Positions 42,001-48,776 of a DNA stretch of 64,000 nt are shown one piece after another; the stretch's first letter is position 1, and the number at the start of each line of letters is the position of its first letter. The position numbers and the translations under genes are program-made. The DNA is from Thalassotalea sp. (GTDB lineage Bacteria > Pseudomonadota > Gammaproteobacteria > Enterobacterales > Alteromonadaceae). The stretch is from NCBI GenBank assembly GCA_029237915.1, contig JAQWHD010000038.1:1-64000 (forward strand), in the 5' to 3' direction. Below the pieces are notes generated by a model. The model made no database searches. It had not been told where the DNA came from and saw only the letters and a list, made by a program, of their open reading frames with translations.

Positions 42001-42958
42001 CCGTACAGTTTGGGCAGAAACAACGTTTAAAATGCAATCACTGCGTGATAACTCAGAGTGTGCAGAGCAAGAACACGCATTAAAATTTGATACTGAAGAT
42101 CCAGGTTTAAATACTCACCTTACTTTTGATATCAATGAAGATATCGTTGCTGGCCACATAGCGAGTGATGCTGAAAATGAAAGTAATCCAAAAGTTGCGA
42201 TTTTACGTGAGCAAGGTGTTAACTCGCACGTTGAAATGGCCGCGTCTTTTGACCGCGCCGGTTTCTTCGCTGTAGACATTCACATGACTGACGTATTAGC
42301 GGGTCGCGTTGACTTAAACGACTATAAAGGCTTAGTTGCTTGTGGTGGTTTCTCGTACGGTGATGTATTAGGTGCTGGTGAAGGTTGGGCTAAATCAATC
42401 TTATTTAACGACAACGCTCGTGCAATGTTCCGTGAATTCTTCCACCGTGAAGACACCTTCTCACTAGGTGTTTGTAATGGTTGTCAGATGCTTTCTAACT
42501 TAAAAGAAATCATTCCTGGTGCAGAATTATGGCCACACTTTGTACAGAACAAATCAGAACGTTTTGAAGCTCGTTTCTCATTAGTTGAAATTCAAGAATC
42601 GCCATCTATCTTATTTAAAGGTATGGAAGGTTCACGTATGCCAATCGCTGTGTCACACGGTGAAGGTCATGCAGAATTTAAATCTGATGCAGCAATTGAT
42701 GCAGCAAACGATTCTGGTACTGTATCGGTACGTTATGTTGATAACTACGGTCAAGTAACAGAAACATACCCATCGAACCCTAACGGCTCACCAGATGGCA
42801 TTACGTCACTTACTACGACCGATGGTCGTGTAACGATCATGATGCCACACCCTGAGCGTGTATTTAGAACGGTTGCTAACTCTTGGCATCCTGATGAGTG
42901 GTTAGAAGATTCTCCATGGGTGAGAATGTTCAGGAACGCTCGTAAGTTTGTTGGTTAA
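39038..42958 (+). CDS. purL: Phosphoribosylformylglycinamidine synthase PurL
   Basis: PurL is the fourth enzyme of de novo purine synthesis and uses glutamine, ATP and FGAR. This is the large single-chain form, 1306 residues from the ATG at 39038 ([11 protein letters not shown] agrees with E. coli). A second ATG five codons upstream (39023) is less likely. It shows [11 protein letters not shown] and [11 protein letters not shown] in the first AIRS-like half, GVGPKD-type elements in the second ([12 protein letters not shown]), and a C-terminal glutaminase domain with nucleophile Cys in GVCNGCQML and His-Glu in SHGEGHAEF. Two decayed duplicates of its 3' end follow. Confidence 0.98.
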   Translation: MEILRGAPALSDFRTNKLLAQCEQLGLPVTELYAEFMHFSHNSDSLTADELTKLEKLLTYGPSIEEHEPTGTLLLVTPRPGTISPWSSKSTDIAHNCGLNKINRLERGIAYYVQTSSELSNEQSKQLASLIHDRMMEVIFTDINDVNSLFVSAEPGKLTAIDIIAGGRKALEDANVNLGLAISDDEITYLFDNFSKLGRNPRDIELYMFAQANSEHCRHKIFNADWTIDGQKQPKSLFKMIRNTHELNSDYVLSAYSDNAAVMVGSEGGRFFANPETNIYEYSQEDIQILMKVETHNHPTAISPYPGAATGSGGEIRDEGATGIGSKPKAGLVGFTVSNLRIPGFEQPWETDFGKPDRIVNAFDIMMEGPLGGAAFNNEFGRPAITGYFRTYEEEVNSFNGVEVRGYHKPIMIAGGLGNIRDEHVQKGDIVVGANLIALGGPAMNIGLGGSAASSMASGQSTENLDFASVQRENPEMERRCQEVIDRCWQLGDDNPILFIHDVGAGGLSNAFPELVSDGGRGGKFEIRNILNDERSMAPHEIWCNESQERYVLAVAPERMDEFTAICERERALFSVVGYATEEEHLTLTDSHFADDEELNTPIDLSLDILLGKTPKIIKDVKRKTQAGTELNLGDVALADAADRLLRLPTIAEKTFLITIGDRSVTGMVNRDQMVGPWQVPVADCGVTAAALDSYHGEAMAMGERTPVALLNFAASARLAVAESLTNIAGTDIGDLNRIKLSANWMSAAGHPGEDAGLYDAVHAIGEELCPALGLTIPVGKDSMSMKTKWNDNGEDKSVTAPLSLVITAFGRVEDIRKTVTPELRTDKGDSRIVAIDLSNGKNRLGGSCLAQVYKQLGTETPDVDSPELLKGFFDAMQRLVREEKLLAYHDRSDGGLFTSVVEMAFAGHTGVDIDISKLAGDDLSVLFSEEIGAVIQIREDDVEAIHEIFAEFGILDSCTDVGRINNEDTIRFSRDGNVVLENSRTYYRTVWAETTFKMQSLRDNSECAEQEHALKFDTEDPGLNTHLTFDINEDIVAGHIASDAENESNPKVAILREQGVNSHVEMAASFDRAGFFAVDIHMTDVLAGRVDLNDYKGLVACGGFSYGDVLGAGEGWAKSILFNDNARAMFREFFHREDTFSLGVCNGCQMLSNLKEIIPGAELWPHFVQNKSERFEARFSLVEIQESPSILFKGMEGSRMPIAVSHGEGHAEFKSDAAIDAANDSGTVSVRYVDNYGQVTETYPSNPNGSPDGITSLTTTDGRVTIMMPHPERVFRTVANSWHPDEWLEDSPWVRMFRNARKFVG

Positions 42959-42981
42959 TAACCACAGCTAAGCATTAAGAT

Positions 42982-43008
42982 AAAAAACGCCGTAAGGCGT
43001 TTTTTTTT
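42982..43008 (+). terminator. purL terminator, original copy
   Basis: ACGCC-GTAA-GGCGT stem-loop (42987-43000) followed by T8, 24 bp after the purL stop. Confidence 0.9.
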
Positions 43009-43035
43009 ATGCTTTGAAGCAAAAGTAAATATTAG

Positions 43036-43200
43036 GTGTACTTAGAACGGTTGCTAACTCTTGGGCGCTAAAACCGAGACGAGTGGTTAGAAGATTCTCC
43101 ATGGGTGAGAATGTTCAGAAACGCCCGTAAGTTTGTTGGTTAATAACCACAGCTAAGCATTAAGATACAAAAACAAAAAAACGCCGTAAGGCGTTTTTTT
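43036..43200 (+). pseudogene. Duplicated purL 3' end with terminator (copy 2)
   Basis: From about 43036 the sequence repeats the last ~100 bases of purL and its 3' flank: the segment from ACTTAGAACGGTTGCTAACT through CTCCATGGGTGAGAATGTTCAG and TTTGTTGGTTAATAACCACAG to a second ACGCC-GTAA-GGCGT terminator with T7 (43175-43200). Identity is very high, apart from a short divergent patch where purL has GCATCCTGAT. It cannot be translated from its own start and is a truncated fragment. Confidence 0.9.
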
Positions 43201-43285
43201 ATGTCTAAAAAATAACTATGTCGATAAAAATCACGCCGTCATTCCATCATGCTTTGGGATGGAATCTCATCAGCGCACTGACCGA

Positions 43286-43406
43286 GATAGTGGCTAGAAG
43301 ACTCTCCATGGGTGAGAATGTTCAGCTAACATAATAGGCCCGTAAGTTTGTTGGTTAATCAAAAAACTTAGCTATAAAAACAAAAAACGCCGTAAGGCGT
43401 TTTTTT
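43286..43406 (+). pseudogene. Duplicated purL 3' end with terminator (copy 3, more decayed)
   Basis: A third copy begins near 43286 (TAGTGGCTAGAAGACTCTCC) and runs through the shared GGGTGAGAATGTTCAG and CCCGTAAGTTTGTTGGTTAA to a third ACGCC-GTAA-GGCGT terminator with T6 (43382-43406). It carries more substitutions and an insertion (CTAACATAATAGG) relative to copies 1 and 2, so it looks older. Confidence 0.85.
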
Positions 43407-43412
43407 ATACCG

Positions 43413-43443
43413 AAATATCAAGGTGTCTGACACCTTGATATTT
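43413..43443. repeat. Perfect 14-bp palindrome (REP-like) at the end of the MFS gene
   Basis: AAATATCAAGGTGT and ACACCTTGATATTT flank the loop CTG. The element overlaps the last bases of the stop codon of the MFS transporter gene. The core AAGGTGT-CTG-ACACCTT resembles REP palindromes that accompany RAYT-type transposases, but none of these is in the window. It could also act as a transcription-stopping hairpin for the MFS gene. Confidence 0.75.
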
Positions 43444-44644
43444 AACTTACTTCAGCTTGCATCTGCTTATAGCTATCGGTATTTACCCATTGGCTTGCAA
43501 TGAGTGAACATAGCGCAATGCCCGCGCCAGCAAAGAATACCCAAGATGGTTGATACAACCAAAGCATGCCAAACAGTACAGGAATGAATACCGCCGCAAT
43601 ATGGTTAATAGTAAAACTGACACCGGCATTAGAGGCGATATCTTTCGGGTCGGCTATTTTTTGGAAATAGGTTTTAATGGCAATAGCCATAGCAAAGAAT
43701 AAGTGATCGATAACATAAAGAGCAGCAGCGATATTTGCATTTTCGACTAAAGCATAGCCACTAAAGACAAGGATCAAACCAATATATTCTAAGGTCAGCG
43801 CTTTGCGCTCCCCTACTCGGCCAATCCAACTACCAATCTTAGGGGCTATATAAATATTAAGTAGATGATTAAGCATGTACAGCATCGAAATATCAGCAAC
43901 CGAATAGCCAAACTTTTCAACCATCATAAAGCCGGCAAAAACCACGAAGATTTGACGACGAGCACCACTTAAAAAAGTTAATAGGTAATAAAGTGAATAG
44001 CGTTTGCGGATAACCAAATGCTTATGCTGTATTACCTTTTGTGGAAACACCGGCATAAATAACCATAACCACAGAGTTATCGCTAAGCCTAAACCACCCA
44101 GTATTAAATAAGCGCTCTTAAACTGCATATCAAAATAGCTAAAAGCTACCCAGATAAAGCCATAAACAACGAGTGCACCAATTGATTTAATTGAAATAAG
44201 TTTACCTAATTTTGCTGGTGCTTCTTCTTTACTAAACCATTGTAAGCTCAACGACTGATTAACGGTTTCGTAATAATGGAATCCTGTCGACATTATTATA
44301 GTCGTCGCATAAAGACCATACTCAAACGGAAAGAATCCTGTTGCAGCAACGCCTACAGTAAGCAATGCGAGAGACACTAAAGCAAAATGCTGTTCTTTAA
44401 CAATGAGTAAAAGAAATACCGCGGTAAACGCAAGAAAACCTGGAATTTCACGCAACGATTGCAACATGCCTATTTCAGCACCACTAAAATTAGCCGCTTC
44501 GACAGTAAAGTTATTCAACAGTGCCATCCAACCAGAAAAACTTAACGTCATCACTAAGGTCGATAACACTAAGAATACAAAAGGCGTTCTTAATGGATGC
44601 TCTGGTTTAGATAATACTTGGGGTGAGTCGCTGTCACTAGTCAT
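43442..44644 (-). CDS. MFS transporter
   Basis: A 400-residue protein with about 12 hydrophobic segments, typical of the major facilitator superfamily. The region between segments 6 and 7 is the basic loop VIQHKHLVIRKRYSL. GMLQSLREIPGFLAF lies in the first half, and a conserved-looking WIGRVGERKALTLEYIG loop (like the MFS A motif D/G-R-x-G-R/E-R) lies in the second. The substrate is unknown. It is monocistronic, divergent from the nitroreductase-family gene with a 178-bp gap that holds both promoters. Confidence 0.85.
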   Translation of the reverse strand: MTSDSDSPQVLSKPEHPLRTPFVFLVLSTLVMTLSFSGWMALLNNFTVEAANFSGAEIGMLQSLREIPGFLAFTAVFLLLIVKEQHFALVSLALLTVGVAATGFFPFEYGLYATTIIMSTGFHYYETVNQSLSLQWFSKEEAPAKLGKLISIKSIGALVVYGFIWVAFSYFDMQFKSAYLILGGLGLAITLWLWLFMPVFPQKVIQHKHLVIRKRYSLYYLLTFLSGARRQIFVVFAGFMMVEKFGYSVADISMLYMLNHLLNIYIAPKIGSWIGRVGERKALTLEYIGLILVFSGYALVENANIAAALYVIDHLFFAMAIAIKTYFQKIADPKDIASNAGVSFTINHIAAVFIPVLFGMLWLYQPSWVFFAGAGIALCSLIASQWVNTDSYKQMQAEVS

Positions 44645-44822
44645 GGTTATTTACCTAGGTATATAGAAGCTTTAGGTTAACAATTTTTGTAAAGCAAATA
44701 CATAAGCTTTTAGGCTAATACAGCTTTATTAAGCAACCTTGACTAACGCTAATTACAATACCTCCTTGAAGTTATAATACATTTATCGGTATGCTAATAA
44801 AAAACAAGCCATTAAGGTCGTT

Positions 44823-45497
44823 ATGCAAGATCACAAAAATCACCCTCTAACAGACTTCATTGAATACCCTGAAGCTGAAATGCTGAAACGCTCAGAGCGG
44901 TTTTACCAAGATATTAAGCGCCGGCATTCAATTCGAAAGTTCAGTGATAGAGCCGTTGATAAACGAATTATCGAAAACTGCCTCAAGGCCGCTGGCACAG
45001 CGCCAAGTGGTGCAAATCATCAGCCATGGCAGTTTGTGGCGATTAACAGCCAAGATGTAAAGAGACAAATAAGAGAGCAAGCTGAATTACATGAACGTGG
45101 TTTTTATCAAGGACGTGCTGGTGAAGAATGGTTAGAAGCACTTAAGCCGTTAGGCACTGACGCCAATAAGCCTTATTTAGAACATGCACCTTGGTTAATT
45201 GCTATTTTTAGCCAAAAGCGAGGTGGTTTGAGTATTGAAGATCAAAACACCAACTATTACGTGCATGAGTCTGTAGGTATTGCTACTGGCTTTTTAATTA
45301 ACGCATTGCACTCATCAGGACTGGCAACTTTAACTCATACACCTAAGCCAATGTCATTTTTAAATAAAATATGTAATAGAGGTGATAACGATAGAGCGTA
45401 TATGTTGTTGATTGCAGGGTATCCGAGTGAGGATGCTACTATACCGGAACATGCAACAACAAAAAAAGCCTTTGCAGATATTGCTACGTTTTTATAA
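44823..45497 (+). CDS. Nitroreductase-family flavoprotein, iodotyrosine-deiodinase-like
   Basis: A 224-residue FMN protein of the nitroreductase superfamily. The N-terminal FMN motif is RRHSIRKFSDRAV, then SGANHQPWQF. The residues that bind the amino-acid zwitterion in animal iodotyrosine deiodinase (Glu157, Tyr161, Lys182 in human) have exact counterparts with the same spacing: Glu91, Tyr95 (ERGFY) and Lys116 (DANKPYLEHAP). The rest of the C-terminal half also follows that subfamily (HESVGIATGFLINALHSSGL, core ATGFL; THTPKP; GYPSEDATIPE). It probably reduces halogenated tyrosines or similar amino acids. Single gene; AAGGTC serves as SD. Confidence 0.85.
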   Translation: MQDHKNHPLTDFIEYPEAEMLKRSERFYQDIKRRHSIRKFSDRAVDKRIIENCLKAAGTAPSGANHQPWQFVAINSQDVKRQIREQAELHERGFYQGRAGEEWLEALKPLGTDANKPYLEHAPWLIAIFSQKRGGLSIEDQNTNYYVHESVGIATGFLINALHSSGLATLTHTPKPMSFLNKICNRGDNDRAYMLLIAGYPSEDATIPEHATTKKAFADIATFL

Positions 45498-45518
45498 CGT
45501 AGCAATATAATGTAATTA

Positions 45519-46178
45519 TTATTTAGTCGTGATGCTAGCGAGTTTAATTTTTAACTCTTCTGATGGCTTGCCACTTTGACTACCAGAACCTTCAAGCATT
45601 TCAAGTGTATCTAAGCCTTCAACAACCTGACCAAATACCGTATGACGACCGTCTAAAAAGCGTGTTTCTTTAAAGGTAATAAAGAATTGTGAGCCATCAG
45701 TATTTGGACCTGCGTTAGCCATACTTAACATACCTGGAGCATTATGACTTGCATCCGGATGGTACTCACCGGCATATTTATAGCCAGGGTTACCACGACC
45801 AGTACCTTCAGGATCGCCACCTTGGATCATAAAGCCAGGGATAACTCGGTGGAATAATAAGTTATCGTAAAAGCCTAGTTCCGTTAAATACATAGTACTT
45901 GATACGTGCATAGGTGCGTATTGTGGAAATAACTCAATAACAATCTTACCCTTGCTAGTAACAAGTTCCCAAAAATAGCTTTTTCCTTCAACAAACTCAA
46001 ACTGTGGTGGCTTGACTAAGTTATGCTTCCAACGAGGGTCTTGTTTATCAATTTTTTGCTGGGCAATAAACTGTTCAACACCATTTAACGCGGGGTCGCT
46101 ATCAACAGCAGCACCGATGAATAAAGCGCCTAAAGCAAAGACGTAAATGATTGATATTTTTTTAATAAATGAATTCAT
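45519..46178 (-). CDS. Peptidyl-prolyl cis-trans isomerase, cyclophilin type (exported)
   Basis: A 219-residue protein with an N-terminal hydrophobic segment ([17 protein letters not shown]) that acts as signal peptide or anchor, a linker of about 50 residues, and a cyclophilin domain. Domain motifs are [21 protein letters not shown] (core [14 protein letters not shown]), [17 protein letters not shown] and [12 protein letters not shown], with the catalytic Arg in FHRVIPG. It should assist folding in the periplasm. It is convergent with the nitroreductase gene. Confidence 0.9.
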   Translation of the reverse strand: MNSFIKKISIIYVFALGALFIGAAVDSDPALNGVEQFIAQQKIDKQDPRWKHNLVKPPQFEFVEGKSYFWELVTSKGKIVIELFPQYAPMHVSSTMYLTELGFYDNLLFHRVIPGFMIQGGDPEGTGRGNPGYKYAGEYHPDASHNAPGMLSMANAGPNTDGSQFFITFKETRFLDGRHTVFGQVVEGLDTLEMLEGSGSQSGKPSEELKIKLASITTK

Positions 46179-46291
46179 AATAAAAGCAATGTTTCTTAAT
46201 TTGGCTTAAGTATAAAGCAATCTACAGCAGAGTAGAATATAAACTAATGTCTATCTTGGCTGATTAAGATAATAAAAGTAGATGAGTTGAT

Positions 46292-46879
46292 TTACATCAC
46301 CTCTATCTTAGATTGTGTGACATGTTGCTGTAATTCAGGAAAAAATTTAAGGAATACATCTTCATATTCTTGGTAATTCGCTTTAACTTCAACAATGGCA
46401 CCAGCCAAATTATTTTTAAATCGTATTCGGTTAGATAATGAATCAATGGCTTTACCAGTAATGTCGATACTCTTATAACTCGATAGCCAATTTTGACTTG
46501 CCATACGTTGCACTACTATCTTCATTTGCTCAGGCATATGATGCTGAGCCTGTAAAAGCTTGCTATAACTGTCTTGGACAAACTGCTCAAAATTTTGCTC
46601 GCTGAACTTATGCCAATGTATTGCAAGAAAATGATCAAATACCACATCTGAAATAATAAACGAAAAGCGCTTTCGCTCTACAGACAAAGGGGTTTTTAAG
46701 GTTCTAACCAAATGATGTTGATCGGTGAACTTATCTACTAAACGGTGATTTTCAATACCTTTATAAATTTCAATCGGCAGCTTTTTTAGATCGACGCCTT
46801 TGGCAAAGTCCCCCATTAAATTACCCGTTAAGGACAAAGAGGTATTTTGTGAAAAGAATAAGTGGGCTAAGTAATTCAT
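46292..46879 (-). CDS. acpH: Acyl carrier protein phosphodiesterase
   Basis: AcpH removes phosphopantetheine from acyl carrier protein, the reverse of the AcpS step. The 195-residue protein begins MNYLAHLFFSQNTS with LTGNLMGDFAKG, then FTDQHHLVRTLK and ISDVVFDHFLAIHWHKFS, the HD-like metal-binding arrangement of the family. It follows the GNAT gene after 18 bp, as the third gene of a small minus-strand operon. Confidence 0.9.
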   Translation of the reverse strand: MNYLAHLFFSQNTSLSLTGNLMGDFAKGVDLKKLPIEIYKGIENHRLVDKFTDQHHLVRTLKTPLSVERKRFSFIISDVVFDHFLAIHWHKFSEQNFEQFVQDSYSKLLQAQHHMPEQMKIVVQRMASQNWLSSYKSIDITGKAIDSLSNRIRFKNNLAGAIVEVKANYQEYEDVFLKFFPELQQHVTQSKIEVM

Positions 46880-46897
46880 AAAGTTAACTATAGATGA

Positions 46898-47491
46898 TTA
46901 ACGCAGAGCGAGTAACAAAGTAGCATGTTGGGCAATACCTGGCAGTTTAGATTTGTGCGTTCGACACTCAACAAAGCCAAGGGATTCATACAGTTTTCTA
47001 GCTTGCGGATTACTCTGTGCAACGTCTAATGAAACCGATTGGTAACCTTGTTGCTTTGCCCTTGCAATGGCCCAACGTATTAATTGAGTGCCAATACCTT
47101 GGCCTTGCACAGTAGAACAAATACCTAAATGAGCTATGTATAAACTGTGTTTAATTGGCTTACGCACAATACGCTCAAAACGTAGGCCTTTGATGGCGCT
47201 AGCAATAAACTTCCAGCGTAAGTGTTTAACCATGTCAATAATACAACTAAGCTCCATAACTTGTGCTTGGTGTCTATCAAAACAAGCAATAGTGCCCACC
47301 ACTTCATTATCTAAAAGAGCAAGATGATGATTGGCAAAACCAAACTGACTCTGCCCCTTGTTAAAACTGTATTGTAAAAACGCATTAGGATCAGGGAATA
47401 TATAGTTAAATGCCGCAGGTCCGGAGCTAAATATTAATGGAATAGCATGGCTACAATCATCGACTTTAGCTTGGCGGATCTCTATTTGCAT
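46898..47491 (-). CDS. GNAT family N-acetyltransferase
   Basis: A 197-residue GNAT protein with the acetyl-CoA-binding motif A in ICSTVQGQGIGTQLIRWAIARAKQQ (core QGQGIGT), and motif B LDVAQSNPQARKLYESLGF (core ARKLYESLGF). The substrate is unknown. Its ATG overlaps the stop of the small zinc-ribbon gene (TAATG), so translation is probably coupled. acpH follows after 18 bp. Confidence 0.9.
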   Translation of the reverse strand: MQIEIRQAKVDDCSHAIPLIFSSGPAAFNYIFPDPNAFLQYSFNKGQSQFGFANHHLALLDNEVVGTIACFDRHQAQVMELSCIIDMVKHLRWKFIASAIKGLRFERIVRKPIKHSLYIAHLGICSTVQGQGIGTQLIRWAIARAKQQGYQSVSLDVAQSNPQARKLYESLGFVECRTHKSKLPGIAQHATLLLALR

Positions 47492-47700
47492 TAAGTAATA
47501 TCAAGCTCAATGCTAGTACAGCCTTTAGGACAATAAATGCCAGGTGTGCCGGCTTGTTTAGGATGAACAACACTCAGGGGTAAATTACAGGTGGTGCATT
47601 TAATGTCTCGACCTAAAAGCACTTTTTTAATCAAGGCTTTTTGCTCATTAAATGATTTAGCGGTTACTTTATTTAATTTAGAAAAATCTACTGCTGACAT
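47491..47700 (-). CDS. Small zinc-ribbon-like protein, 69 residues
   Basis: The second half carries four cysteines in two pairs (IKCTTCNLPLS and IYCPKGCTSIE), as expected for a zinc ribbon. The N-terminal part is helical and basic. No signal peptide. First gene of an operon with a GNAT acetyltransferase and acpH; its stop overlaps the next start. Function unknown; a nucleic-acid- or protein-binding adaptor is plausible but not shown. Confidence 0.75.
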   Translation of the reverse strand: MSAVDFSKLNKVTAKSFNEQKALIKKVLLGRDIKCTTCNLPLSVVHPKQAGTPGIYCPKGCTSIELDIT

Positions 47701-47745
47701 GACTTTATCTCAAAATTTATTAAATGCGGATGCTTTATACATATA

Positions 47746-48093
47746 TTAGCGTATCTGCGGTGGACAATACCAGCCATCATATACACCATCATATTGTTTC
47801 GCTTGGCCTTCTAATAACATTTGATAGCCAATGATATTTTCATAGCTTGCTGGCATTTCTGGGTATGCGGTGATTTCCCAAGGATTTTCAGGGTTTTCTA
47901 AATAAGGACAAAAAGACAGCTTTTGGTTATTCGCCAACAATACACGGCCAAACTTAAGCGCTTTGTCTTGATCTGGAAAAATAACTGAGAATTGAATTTC
48001 TCTAGCACAGTCTAAGTTATCTCCCTCGAGCTCCATAGACCATAAAGTATCACCGTTAGGATCAACCGGAAATTTAGTAAAATCTCTATTCAT
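47746..48093 (-). CDS. RraB-domain protein (ribonuclease E inhibitor B family)
   Basis: A 115-residue acidic protein. The fold-typical features are FPVDPNGDTLWSME at the N-terminus, a central hydrophobic beta strand (REIQFSVIFPD) and the C-terminal YDGVYDGWYCPP, resembling the DGWG-type end of RraB-like proteins. RraB of E. coli inhibits RNase E; whether this more distant member does so is unknown. No partner is visible beyond the unrelated neighbours. Single gene with its own spacing on both sides. Confidence 0.65.
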   Translation of the reverse strand: MNRDFTKFPVDPNGDTLWSMELEGDNLDCAREIQFSVIFPDQDKALKFGRVLLANNQKLSFCPYLENPENPWEITAYPEMPASYENIIGYQMLLEGQAKQYDGVYDGWYCPPQIR

Positions 48094-48248
48094 AATATAT
48101 CGCCTATATTAATAAAACCGTTAACGACAAGGTATAGCAAGCTGATTGATACCTAACAAACAGCATTGACATAACCTCTTGATTTAAAACGCTATCAAAT
48201 GAAAATCGTTTTAATCTATGTTAATTAACATTAAGTTTAGCAGAAAAA

Positions 48249-48623
48249 TTAATTTTGTTTTGACAGCCCTTGAACCTTAAATAAAGTGTACTTTTCTCCA
48301 GTAACGATATGCTCATAGGTAAAGCGCTCAGGGCATAAATGCAGAACTTTATAAGCATGATAATTATCTGCGTCTGTCGGGTCCGCCATATAATGAGCTT
48401 CATTATCTACCTCACCTTTGGTGATAGTAAAATGAATATCTCCGACTAACCCCCAATCACCTATTTCGGTGATTTCATCAATAATAGTGCCATCAGGCGT
48501 ATAACTATAGAAACTAAACGAGAAACTGCCATCTGCATTTATTTCAGCTAATTCATTAGTATTTTCTGTGCCATTTTGCTCAGCTCGGTGCCACTGACCA
48601 AAAAGTTGTTTACGTTGATACAT
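48249..48623 (-). CDS. Hypothetical protein, 124 residues, beta-rich
   Basis: A cytoplasmic protein with no signal peptide and many aromatic residues in an alternating beta pattern (LFGQWHRAEQNGTEN, GSFSFSFYSYTPDG, GDWGLVGDIHFTIT). The pattern of W-x-n-GSF-x-n-GDWG-x-n-Y resembles lipocalin-like or META-type small barrels, but I do not recognise a named family. It is divergent from the S9 peptidase gene. Confidence 0.65.
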   Translation of the reverse strand: MYQRKQLFGQWHRAEQNGTENTNELAEINADGSFSFSFYSYTPDGTIIDEITEIGDWGLVGDIHFTITKGEVDNEAHYMADPTDADNYHAYKVLHLCPERFTYEHIVTGEKYTLFKVQGLSKQN

Positions 48624-48776
48624 AGTTTACCTAAGCAAAGATTAAAGCGATTTCTCGCGAATAGTGAAATAATATAGTGTTATTACATAAAAATCGCGTA
48701 AATAATTCGTTTGCTATTGATTTGCACTAGCGAAGACAGAGATAATCAGAGCAAATCATTTACACAAAATTACACT

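Noticed and set aside
42959-43441. New gene after purL
   Set aside because: Open stretches here are shared with the purL end; the region consists of partial duplicates, terminators and hairpins.
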